A stretch of 8,596 bases of DNA, from assembly GCA_021775195.1 (NCBI GenBank), contig JAJFIG010000369.1, positions 1-8,596 of the forward strand. Reading direction: 5' to 3'. How positions within the stretch are numbered: the stretch's first letter is position 1; every line of letters begins with the position of its first letter. This document shows, in pieces, positions 1-6,062 of the stretch. A program made the translations under genes and the position numbers. Origin of the DNA: Rhodospirillales bacterium (lineage in GTDB: Bacteria > Pseudomonadota > Alphaproteobacteria > Rhodospirillales > 2-02-FULL-58-16). Below the pieces are notes generated by a model. The model did not search any database. It saw nothing but the letters and a program-made list of their open reading frames with translations, and was not told the DNA's origin.

Positions 1-735
1 CTCGGCCAGCCGCGCGACGACCTCGCCGAGCTCACGCTCGGCGGCGGCCACCTTGGGCCGGGCCTTCCGCGCCTCGGGGAACGCCAGCATGGCCATCATC
101 CGATAGGTCTCCAGCTCCAGCAGGCGCTGGACCAGACGTCCCGCCTGCCGGGGGTTCAGCCCGATGTCGCGAATCAGAACCCGGCCGAAGCCGTCTCCAT
201 GGATGCGGAAGTCTGTCCACGTCAGGGTCTGGCCGCCCATCATCCGGCTTCCGGCGAAGGGGTTGTCATTGAACAGCCGGGCCAGATCGTCCGCCGACCG
301 CTCGTCGGCGTCCCGCGCTTCAAGCCCGACGTGGACCGCGGCAAGAGCGTGGCCGGGAACCGACTCCAGCCATTGCCGGGGCACCTGCTCGATTACCGGT
401 TCGTCGAAGGGGTCGGTGAAGGGAGCCTCGGAAAAGAAGGTGTAGGTTGTGAATTCCGTATGCCGCTCCCACTTCAGGCGGAACGGCCCCACGTCACCGG
501 TGTAATGGGTGGTGCCGGGCGGTGGTGGGTCGGCGCTCAGGGATTCGCACAATGCCGCCAGATGGGCATGATCGGTTTCGGCGCCGCCCTCGTCGGAGAT
601 CATGGCGATGTGGGAGACCCGTGCCGGTGCCAGCAACAAACCGTGGGGCCGGGCATGGATTTCCGTTGCCAGCTCCCGGCGCAGTGGATGATCTTTCAGC
701 CACATATCGGTCGCACTCTCGGGATTGTTTCCCAT
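1..735 (-). CDS. DUF3422 family membrane protein, N-terminal part (3' end beyond the window)
   Basis: This reading frame is open from an ATG at 733-735 to base 1, giving 245 residues with no stop, so the C-terminal part lies outside the window. The N-terminus has the DUF3422 signature: KDHPLRRELATEIHARP (residues 14-30), then SHIAMISDE and, further on, FRLKWERHTEFTTYTFF. From memory, family members are about 420-440 residues, with a coiled region and two C-terminal membrane helices that would be in the missing part; their biochemical role is unknown. The last visible stretch is rich in Ala, Arg and Glu, as expected for the start of the helical region. No Shine-Dalgarno sequence precedes the ATG at 735, and a promoter places the likely transcript start at that codon. 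A second in-frame ATG at 703-705 (Met11) has a GAGAG stretch 10 bases upstream and is a real alternative. The gene is divergent from tldD. Confidence 0.88.
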   Translation of the reverse strand, partial: MGNNPESATDMWLKDHPLRRELATEIHARPHGLLLAPARVSHIAMISDEGGAETDHAHLAALCESLSADPPPPGTTHYTGDVGPFRLKWERHTEFTTYTFFSEAPFTDPFDEPVIEQVPRQWLESVPGHALAAVHVGLEARDADERSADDLARLFNDNPFAGSRMMGGQTLTWTDFRIHGDGFGRVLIRDIGLNPRQAGRLVQRLLELETYRMMAMLAFPEARKARPKVAAAERELGEVVARLAE

Positions 736-740
736 ATTGT

Positions 741-770
741 CTTATAATGCCGGTACGGTGACCGTGGCAA
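741..770 (-). promoter_or_regulatory. Putative sigma70-type promoter of the DUF3422 gene
   Basis: Read on the minus strand, TTGCCA (765-770) and TATAAG (741-746) are separated by 18 bases. The -10 box ends only 5 bases before the ATG at 735, so transcription would start at or next to the A of the start codon, giving a leaderless message. This fits the absence of a ribosome binding site. If Met11 (705) is the true start, the leader would be about 30 bases. This is a visual match to consensus only. Confidence 0.45.
743..748 (+). promoter_or_regulatory. Perfect -10 box (TATAAT), candidate tldD promoter
   Basis: TATAAT at 743-748 matches the -10 consensus exactly and would start a transcript near 755, leaving a tldD leader of about 75 bases. 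No good -35 box lies 16-18 bases upstream (the nearest TTG, TTGTTT at 725-730, is only 12 bases away), and there is no extended -10 TG. It overlaps the minus-strand TATAAG, making a nearly symmetric -10 element between two divergent genes. Confidence 0.3.
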
Positions 771-829
771 AGCCTTGCTTGACCCGAACCCGGGCGCCAA
801 CGAGACAAATATTCCAGGAGAGACCCGCA

Positions 830-2263
830 ATGACCGACCTCGCCGCCACCGATGATCTCTTTTTCGAGCGCACCGGCCTCGACCGCGCCCGTGTCGAGGG
901 CATCCTCGAAGACGCCCTCGATGGCGTCGACGACGGCGAACTGTTCCTTGAGTACCGCCAATCGGAAAGCCTGGTCCTCGATGACGGTCGCCTGAAAAGC
1001 GCCAGTTTCGATACCGCCCAGGGATTCGGCCTTCGCGCCGTCGACGGCGAGACCACCGGTTATTCCCATGCCTCGGAGATCAGCGAGGACGCCCTGCGCC
1101 GTGCCGGCGAAACGGTGAAGACGGTGAAGACCGGCCGGGGCGGCACCTTCGCGGCGCCGCCCACCGGCACCAACCGCAGCCTCTATGTCGCCGACAACCC
1201 GCTCAATCTGGTCGACTTCGAACGCAAGGTGAAACTGCTCACCGATATCGATGCCTATGCCAGGGCCAGGGACGAGCGGGTTCATCAGGTATCGGCGTCC
1301 CTGTCCGGACAGTGGCAGGCGGTGCAGATTCTCCGCCCCGACGGAACCCGGGTCGCCGACATCAGGCCTTTGGTGCGGCTCAACGTTTCCGTCGTCGCGG
1401 CCAAGGGGGAGCGGCTGGAATCTGGCAGCTATGGGACCGGCGGACGGATCAGCTATGACGGCTTCCTGACCCCCGAAACCTGGCGCGGCGCCGTCGACGA
1501 GGCCCTCCGCCAGGCCCTGGTGAACCTTGAATCCGTGCCCGCGCCGGCGGGCGAAATGGCGGTCGTCCTCGGCCCCGGCTGGCCAGGTATCCTGCTCCAC
1601 GAGGCCATCGGCCATGGCCTCGAGGGGGATTTCAACCGCAAGAAGACGTCAGCGTTTTCCGGCCTCATGGGACAGCGGATCGCGTCTCCCGGCGTCACCG
1701 TGGTCGACGACGGCACCATCGACGACCGCCGTGGATCGTTGAGCGTCGACGACGAGGGCACCCCCGGCCAGTACACGCCCCTGATCGAGGACGGGATCCT
1801 CACCGGCTACATCCAGGACCGCATGAACGCCCGCCTCATGGGCGCCGGCTCCACCGGCAACGGGCGCCGGCAGAGCTACGCCCACGTCCCCATCCCGCGC
1901 ATGACCAACACCTACATGCTGGCCGGTCCCGACGATCCCGAAGAAATCCTGCGCTCGGTGAAGAACGGTCTATACGCCGTCACCTTCGGCGGCGGCCAGG
2001 TGGATATCACCTCGGGCAATTTCGTGTTCACGTGCACCGAAGCTTATAGGATCGAGGACGGCAAGGTCGGAGCCCCGGTCAAGGGCGCCACCCTCATCGG
2101 CAGTGGCCCGGAGGTGTTGACCAAGGTCTCCATGATCGGTTCCGACATGGAACTGGACCCGGGCATCGGCACCTGTGGCAAGGATGGCCAGGGCGTCCCC
2201 GTCGGCGTCGGCCAGCCGACCATCAAGATCGATGGCCTCACCGTCGGCGGCACCGCCGTTTAG
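830..2263 (+). CDS. tldD: TldD metalloprotease subunit
   Basis: The 477-residue product matches TldD in length (about 480 in Escherichia coli) and in sequence. TldD pairs with TldE/PmbA in a cytosolic zinc protease that degrades unfolded peptides, matures microcin B17-type peptides and, in E. coli, turns over the antitoxin CcdA. The zinc motif HEAIGH is at residues 257-262 (His257, Glu258, His261), followed by GLEGDFNRKK. The C-terminal Cys that acts as a further ligand in the family is probably Cys449 in GIGTCGKDGQG. The N-terminal half contains the usual substrate-tunnel domain (EYRQSESLVLDDGR, GFGLRAVDGETTGYSH). The start at 830 is chosen because AGGAGAGA (816-823) lies at proper spacing and the protein then begins at the family's usual position; an in-frame ATG at 725 would add a non-conserved extension. 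The partner tldE/pmbA is not in the window. The gene converges on gshA. Confidence 0.96.
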   Translation: MTDLAATDDLFFERTGLDRARVEGILEDALDGVDDGELFLEYRQSESLVLDDGRLKSASFDTAQGFGLRAVDGETTGYSHASEISEDALRRAGETVKTVKTGRGGTFAAPPTGTNRSLYVADNPLNLVDFERKVKLLTDIDAYARARDERVHQVSASLSGQWQAVQILRPDGTRVADIRPLVRLNVSVVAAKGERLESGSYGTGGRISYDGFLTPETWRGAVDEALRQALVNLESVPAPAGEMAVVLGPGWPGILLHEAIGHGLEGDFNRKKTSAFSGLMGQRIASPGVTVVDDGTIDDRRGSLSVDDEGTPGQYTPLIEDGILTGYIQDRMNARLMGAGSTGNGRRQSYAHVPIPRMTNTYMLAGPDDPEEILRSVKNGLYAVTFGGGQVDITSGNFVFTCTEAYRIEDGKVGAPVKGATLIGSGPEVLTKVSMIGSDMELDPGIGTCGKDGQGVPVGVGQPTIKIDGLTVGGTAV

Positions 2264-2278
2264 CAGCAACCGGGGAAA

Positions 2279-3646
2279 TCAGTAGGCGTATTCCCGGAAC
2301 ACGGGGTCGACGCTGCCGCGCCAGCGCCGCTCGTAGGCGGCGAGAAGGTCCTCGGCCGGGGTCAGGCCCGATTCGGCGATCTGGAACAGGGTATTCAAGA
2401 AGTGGGTTTCGTCGCGCCCGAGGCCGTCGAGCCGCGCCCGGCGGAGCAGACCTTCATGGGCGATCTCCAGGACATCCAGGGCCAATTCGCCGACGGTGGT
2501 ATTGCGGAACGGCGTGTTCAGCGCCAGCCTCGGCACGTCCCGGCGCAGGGTCTCGTGTTCTTCCGCCGTCCAGTCCTTGACCAGTTCCCAGGCGGCATCC
2601 AGGGCCGTCGTGTCGTACAGCAACCCGACCCAGAAGGCAGGGAGCGCGCACAGCCGCGCCCACGGGCCGCCGTCGGCACCCCGCATTTCCAAGTACTTCT
2701 TCAGCCGCACCTCGGGAAAGGCGGTGGTCAGGTGGTCTTCCCAGTCGTGCATGGTCGGGCGTTCGCCCGGCAGCCCCGGCAGCTTGCCCTCCATAAAGTC
2801 GCGGAAAGACTGGCCGGCGACATCGATGTACGTGCCGTCGCGGCCGACGAAATACATCGGCACGTCGAGGATGTAGTCGACGTAGCGCTCGAACCCGAAA
2901 CCATCCTCGAAGACGAAGGGCAGGGTCCCGCAGCGGTCGGGATCGGTGTCGGTCCATATATGGCTGCGGTAGCTGAGATAGCCGTTGGGCTTGCCTTCCT
3001 TGAACGGCGAGTTGGCCCACAGCGCCGTGGCGATGGGTTGGAGCGCCAGCGAGACCCGGAACATGCGCACCATGGCGGCTTCGGTGTCGAAGTCCAGGTT
3101 CACCTGCACCGTGCACGTGGCCTGCATCATCTGCAGTCCCATGGTGCCCCGCGTCGGCATGTACCGGCGCATGATGCCGTAACGCGCCTTGGGCATCCAC
3201 GGCATCTCCACTGCAGGCCATTTGGGTTGGTAACCCAGACCCAGAAACGCGATGTTCATCTCGCTGGCCAGGGCCTTGACCTGCGCCAGATGTTCCGTGA
3301 CCTCGTTGCAGGTCTGATGGATGGTCTCCAGCGGCGCCCCCGACAGTTCGATCTGTCCCGCCGGCTCCAGGGTGATGGAACTGAAATTGGGCTTGCTCAG
3401 GGCGATGGGAGTGCCGTTCTCGAGGACCGGCTGCCAATCGAACTGGGTCAGGCCCTCCAGCAGGGCGCGGACCCCTTGCGGGCCCTCGTAATCCAGCGGC
3501 CTCAGGTCCTCCAGCCGATAGGCGAACTTCTCGTGCTCGGTGCCGATGCGCCAGTCGTCGGGCGGCTTGCATCCGCTCTCCATGTACTCGACCAGGGTCC
3601 GGGTGTCGGTGATGGCTTCGCCATTGCTGGCGGACGTAACGTGCAT
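2279..3646 (-). CDS. gshA: Glutamate-cysteine ligase, plant/alphaproteobacterial type (class II)
   Basis: The 455-residue protein is a glutamate-cysteine ligase of the plant-like class, which joins L-glutamate and L-cysteine using ATP in the first step of glutathione synthesis in the cytosol. Hallmarks are [12 protein letters not shown] (residues 33-44) and [17 protein letters not shown] (93-109) in the substrate and nucleotide site, the [14 protein letters not shown] strand (173-186), and the later [17 protein letters not shown] and [14 protein letters not shown] stretches. The length is typical of alphaproteobacterial members. The start at 3646 is preferred over the longer frame beginning at 3766: it is preceded by GGAAG with 7 bases of spacing, and the family similarity begins shortly after it, while the 40 extra residues upstream look like translated promoter DNA. 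No gshB is visible. The gene is divergent from ubiA and converges on tldD, with 15 bases between the stops and no obvious terminator. Confidence 0.95.
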   Translation of the reverse strand: MHVTSASNGEAITDTRTLVEYMESGCKPPDDWRIGTEHEKFAYRLEDLRPLDYEGPQGVRALLEGLTQFDWQPVLENGTPIALSKPNFSSITLEPAGQIELSGAPLETIHQTCNEVTEHLAQVKALASEMNIAFLGLGYQPKWPAVEMPWMPKARYGIMRRYMPTRGTMGLQMMQATCTVQVNLDFDTEAAMVRMFRVSLALQPIATALWANSPFKEGKPNGYLSYRSHIWTDTDPDRCGTLPFVFEDGFGFERYVDYILDVPMYFVGRDGTYIDVAGQSFRDFMEGKLPGLPGERPTMHDWEDHLTTAFPEVRLKKYLEMRGADGGPWARLCALPAFWVGLLYDTTALDAAWELVKDWTAEEHETLRRDVPRLALNTPFRNTTVGELALDVLEIAHEGLLRRARLDGLGRDETHFLNTLFQIAESGLTPAEDLLAAYERRWRGSVDPVFREYAY

Positions 3647-3747
3647 CGGGGTTCTTCCAGGGTTTGTGATCAACGCCCAAGAATTCGGAAAGAACGGGTA
3701 CGCCACGTTCCCGCCGGCGCGTAAAGGCGCGGTCTCGGCCTCGGCGT

Positions 3748-3776
3748 AACAAAGGCCAGTTTTCACACCGCGTCAA
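3748..3776 (-). promoter_or_regulatory. Weak candidate promoter of gshA
   Basis: On the minus strand TTGACG (3771-3776) is a good -35 box. Seventeen bases downstream is TTTGTT (3748-3753), a poor -10 match. The leader would be about 95 bases. The -35 half is convincing, the -10 half is not, so gshA may use another promoter in this 140 bp region. Confidence 0.22.
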
Positions 3777-3786
3777 GGTTGGAAGT

Positions 3787-4764
3787 ATGGCAGACACCTC
3801 TCCGATTGCCTGCCATGCCATGGATAGCGTATTAATTTCCACTATGGGGGATATAGCCGAGACCGCTGCCAGCGATATCCCGGCCGGGACATGGGTCGAC
3901 CGGCTTGCGCCCGAAGCGCTACGCCCCTACCTGCGCCTGGCGCGGATCGATCGTCCCATCGGCACCTGGCTGTTGCTGATACCGTGTTGGTGGAGCGCCG
4001 CACTGGCGACGCCCTCCTGGCCGGACGTCTGGCTGTTGGTGTTGTTCGCCATTGGCGCCCTGGTCATGCGTGGCGCCGGCTGCACGATCAACGACATCGT
4101 CGACCGCGAGTACGACGCCCGCGTTGCCCGCACCGCCACCCGCCCCATCGCCTCCGGTGCGGTGAGCGTGCCCCAGGCTTTCATGTTCCTGGGCCTGCAG
4201 CTTCTCATCGGGCTTGCCGTCCTGGCCCAGTGCAGCACTTTCACCTTGATCGTCGGGATAAGCTCCATGGTCCTGATCCCGATCTATCCGTTCATGAAGC
4301 GCTTCACTTTTTGGCCGCAGATATTTCTCGGCATCGTCTTCAATTGGGGGGCGTTTCTGGGCTGGGCGGCGGTCCGGGGCGATCTCGGCCCTCCGGCTTT
4401 GATCCTTTATGCCGCCTGCGTTTTCTGGACCCTGGGCTACGACACTATCTACGCCCACCAGGACAAGGCCGACGATGCCCGTATTGGTCTCAAATCGACC
4501 GCCCTGCGCCTGGCCGACAATACCCGGCCCTGGCTGTTCGGTTTTTACGGGGCGACCGTCGTCCTGCTGGCCTTTGCCGGTTACCTGGCCGGCCTCGCCT
4601 GGCCCTACTTTGCCGTCCTCGCCATCGCCGCCGCCCAATTGGGGTGGCAGGCCCTTCGGGTCGACATCGACGATCCCAAGGACTGCCTGGCCAAGTTCAA
4701 GTCCAACAGGCAGTTCGGGTGGATCGTCCTCGCCGGCATCATCGCCGGACAGGTGGCGGGCTGA
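3787..4764 (+). CDS. ubiA: 4-hydroxybenzoate polyprenyltransferase (UbiA)
   Basis: This integral membrane prenyltransferase attaches the polyprenyl tail to 4-hydroxybenzoate, the membrane-committing step of ubiquinone synthesis. With 325 residues it is slightly longer than E. coli UbiA (290). The family entry motif LARIDRPIGTWLLLIPCWWS (51-70) starts the first membrane helix. Both Mg-diphosphate motifs are present: NDIVDREYD (102-110, NDxxDxxxD) and DTIYAHQD (219-226, DxxYxxxD). Several hydrophobic helices follow, such as residues 254-270 and 275-287, and the C-terminus has the KFKSNRQFGWIVLAGI element. The start is uncertain. The ATG at 3787 has AAGG 8 bases upstream; the ATG at 3844 (Met20) has no Shine-Dalgarno but sits just after a good promoter and gives a 306-residue protein closer to family length. 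The first 19 residues show no recognisable conserved feature. The gene ends exactly where the opposite-strand gene ends. Confidence 0.95.
   Translation: MADTSPIACHAMDSVLISTMGDIAETAASDIPAGTWVDRLAPEALRPYLRLARIDRPIGTWLLLIPCWWSAALATPSWPDVWLLVLFAIGALVMRGAGCTINDIVDREYDARVARTATRPIASGAVSVPQAFMFLGLQLLIGLAVLAQCSTFTLIVGISSMVLIPIYPFMKRFTFWPQIFLGIVFNWGAFLGWAAVRGDLGPPALILYAACVFWTLGYDTIYAHQDKADDARIGLKSTALRLADNTRPWLFGFYGATVVLLAFAGYLAGLAWPYFAVLAIAAAQLGWQALRVDIDDPKDCLAKFKSNRQFGWIVLAGIIAGQVAG
3806..3835 (+). promoter_or_regulatory. Putative ubiA promoter lying inside the longest reading frame
   Basis: TTGCCT (3806-3811) and TATTAA (3830-3835) are 18 bases apart, and the -10 box ends 8 bases before the ATG at 3844. 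A transcript from here would start at about 3842 and be nearly leaderless. If this promoter is the main one, the ubiA start at 3787 cannot be used from it and translation begins at 3844. The box sequences and spacing resemble the DUF3422 promoter. Consensus match by eye only. Confidence 0.35.
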
Positions 4765-5271
4765 TCAAGTCGGCGCCGGTTGTTCCTTTTCCCGGGCGTG
4801 GCAAGGCGGCGGTTCACGCCCGGCGAGGATGTAGGTCCAGATATCGACGATGCGCGACCCCGACTCGGTCTGACAATGGATGGGCTCCGACGTCCCGGGA
4901 TCGTACTGGGTAGTCAGTATGACGCTGAAAAGCATCAGCCAGACCACTGCCACCAGGGCGACGTAGTACCGGCCCAGGGGATGCCGGGAAGGCGGTTGCC
5001 GGTAGCGGCCGATGTCCATCCGCGCGCTGACGACCTCGCCCCTGTCCCGGCGCAGCAGGACCTCGCGCCCCAGGTGGCGGACCCACGCCGGCACTTCCTG
5101 GTGAAACATGTACCGGACGAAAATGCGCTCCAGGGCCTTTTTTTCGGCCTCGCCTCCGAACCACTGGTGGAAAGCCAGGTGGAAGAAGTCATACTCGCGC
5201 ACACCCAAGGCCGCCGCCGCGTCCGTCACGATCCGGCAGTCCGTGGCCCCCGGTTTGTCGACCGAGCGCAT
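4765..5271 (-). CDS. Uncharacterised 168-residue single-pass membrane protein
   Basis: I do not recognise this protein. The start is well supported: GGGAGGA lies 6 bases before the ATG at 5269-5271, and a promoter lies just upstream. Residues 1-100 are hydrophilic, with many His, Phe and Tyr residues (YDFFHLAFHQWFGG, 27-40) and an Arg-rich stretch (65-91) just before one hydrophobic segment, about 102-121 (YYVALVAVVWLMLFSVILTT). By the positive-inside rule the long N-terminal part should be cytoplasmic and the 47-residue tail periplasmic. The tail holds two Cys residues (133, 157) that could form a disulphide, and ends Pro/Glu-rich. There is no signal peptide. The N-terminal part looks like a folded alpha-helical domain rather than disordered sequence. 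Its stop codon directly abuts that of ubiA. It follows the GGCT-like gene by 61 bases. No function is proposed. Confidence 0.8.
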   Translation of the reverse strand: MRSVDKPGATDCRIVTDAAAALGVREYDFFHLAFHQWFGGEAEKKALERIFVRYMFHQEVPAWVRHLGREVLLRRDRGEVVSARMDIGRYRQPPSRHPLGRYYVALVAVVWLMLFSVILTTQYDPGTSEPIHCQTESGSRIVDIWTYILAGREPPPCHAREKEQPAPT

Positions 5272-5307
5272 GGCGGGTCCTCCCGTTCCAGCTACCCGAG
5301 CCCGATA

Positions 5308-5336
5308 AGTGTACCGCCAGTGGAGGGAATCCTCAA
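5308..5336 (-). promoter_or_regulatory. Putative promoter of the 168-residue membrane protein gene
   Basis: On the minus strand TTGAGG (5331-5336) and TACACT (5308-5313) are 17 bases apart, each matching consensus at four of six positions. The predicted start near 5301 gives a leader of about 30 bases that includes the strong GGGAGGA ribosome binding site. The -35 box overlaps the stop codon of the upstream GGCT-like gene (5333-5335). The downstream gene can therefore probably be expressed on its own, although read-through from upstream remains possible. Confidence 0.45.
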
Positions 5337-6058
5337 ACTGCGATGCGGACGAACCCGTCGCCGGCGAAGGGGTGCCCGTCGGCGCTCAGGGTTTCGGTGC
5401 GGGTGCGCCGGACGTCGACGTCGTCGATGTTCTCGGCGATGAACCGGTCCAGGGGCCGGTCGGGCGCCAGTTGGTCGCGCGCCCGTGCCTGCACCTGTTC
5501 CTGGTTGAGCGACGGCCACGATCGCCCCACCGCCTCCATTGCCGCGAGGGCGATCGGTGCGCCGTCGGCCGTCAGGCAGCCCCGGCGGCTGACGTAGGCG
5601 AAAGCGCCGTCCAGCATGTCGCCGTCCACCAGGGTCAGGGCGATGTCCTCGAGATGGCCGAAATCGTAGTTCATGCCGACGGCCTCGGTCTCGTGCATGC
5701 GCCGCAACTGGATCGGTGTCAGCCAGGTAACGGACAGGCCGACGGTGGTTCCGGGCGACCGCTGAAGGGTTGCCGGAATCGCTCCGTAGCTCGAGAAGTG
5801 GGCCGAATAGACGACGTCGAAACCCTCCAGCCAGGCCCGCGTTACCAGGATGGCGTCACCGTCCCATCCGGCAAATTTGCGCGCCAGTTGGTCGGGCGAT
5901 TGATTGGACCCGCAGGCCAGCACCGGCCGGCGCCCGGACAGGTCCGGCAGCGGTGTGCCCCTGGGCAACTCCTGGCAGGAGCCGCCGACCAGTAGGTAGG
6001 AATTATCCGGTATCCGGTAGGGATAGGTCTTGGCCCGCTCGAGTGGGTGTGCGTCCAT
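5333..6058 (-). CDS. Gamma-glutamylcyclotransferase-like protein
   Basis: The 241-residue protein carries a GGCT-like (AIG2/BtrG-fold) domain. Evidence is the substrate-loop motif LACGSNQSPDQLARKF (47-62), the RAWLEGFDVVYSAHFSSYG stretch (74-92) with ATLQRSPGTTVGLSV (96-110), and MHETEAVGMNY (121-131). Glu125 matches the catalytic Glu of the LDxxEGxxxxxY motif. Known members release 5-oxoproline from gamma-glutamyl peptides or amines. The conserved Glu suggests an active enzyme, but the substrate cannot be read from sequence. About 45 N-terminal residues and a C-terminal part (from about 165) extend beyond the core domain. No signal peptide or membrane segment is seen, so it is probably cytosolic. 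The ATG at 6058 begins 4 bases after the HD-GYP stop and has no clear ribosome binding site, which suggests translational coupling. A TTG at 6073 overlapping that gene is less likely. Confidence 0.8.
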   Translation of the reverse strand: MDAHPLERAKTYPYRIPDNSYLLVGGSCQELPRGTPLPDLSGRRPVLACGSNQSPDQLARKFAGWDGDAILVTRAWLEGFDVVYSAHFSSYGAIPATLQRSPGTTVGLSVTWLTPIQLRRMHETEAVGMNYDFGHLEDIALTLVDGDMLDGAFAYVSRRGCLTADGAPIALAAMEAVGRSWPSLNQEQVQARARDQLAPDRPLDRFIAENIDDVDVRRTRTETLSADGHPFAGDGFVRIAV

Positions 6059-6062
6059 GGCG

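Noticed and set aside
725..829. N-terminal extension of tldD from the ATG at 725
   Set aside because: It overlaps the promoter region and the divergent gene, while the ATG at 830 has AGGAGAGA at correct spacing and gives the usual TldD length.
494..1615. Long minus-strand open frame opposite tldD
   Set aside because: It is a shadow of high-GC coding on the other strand: it runs antisense through tldD and the DUF3422 start, and the translation resembles no protein family.
2245..2263. Perfect inverted repeat CGGCGG-CA-CCGCCG at the end of tldD followed by TTT, as a terminator for tldD or gshA
   Set aside because: The loop is only 2-4 bases, the T run is just three bases and includes the stop codon, and the stem consists of ordinary GC-rich Gly, Thr and Ala codons. 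It may slow polymerase but is not a convincing terminator.
2402..3724. Long plus-strand open frame opposite gshA
   Set aside because: It is antisense to a clear gshA with family motifs; its sequence is rich in Arg, Gly, Pro, Gln and His, as typical of shadow frames, and has no recognisable motif.
3647..3766. Forty-residue N-terminal extension of gshA from the ATG at 3766
   Set aside because: It covers the divergent promoter region, has no conserved features, and the ATG at 3646 has a good ribosome binding site and fits the family start.
3891..4913. Second plus-strand frame overlapping ubiA
   Set aside because: It is an out-of-frame reading of ubiA with Arg/Pro/His-rich, non-membrane sequence, while the ubiA frame has both catalytic motifs.
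5320..5334. Small inverted repeat GAGG-GAAT-CCTC between the GGCT-like gene and the membrane protein gene as a terminator
   Set aside because: The stem is only 4 bp with no T tract, and the same bases serve better as the -35 region of a promoter.
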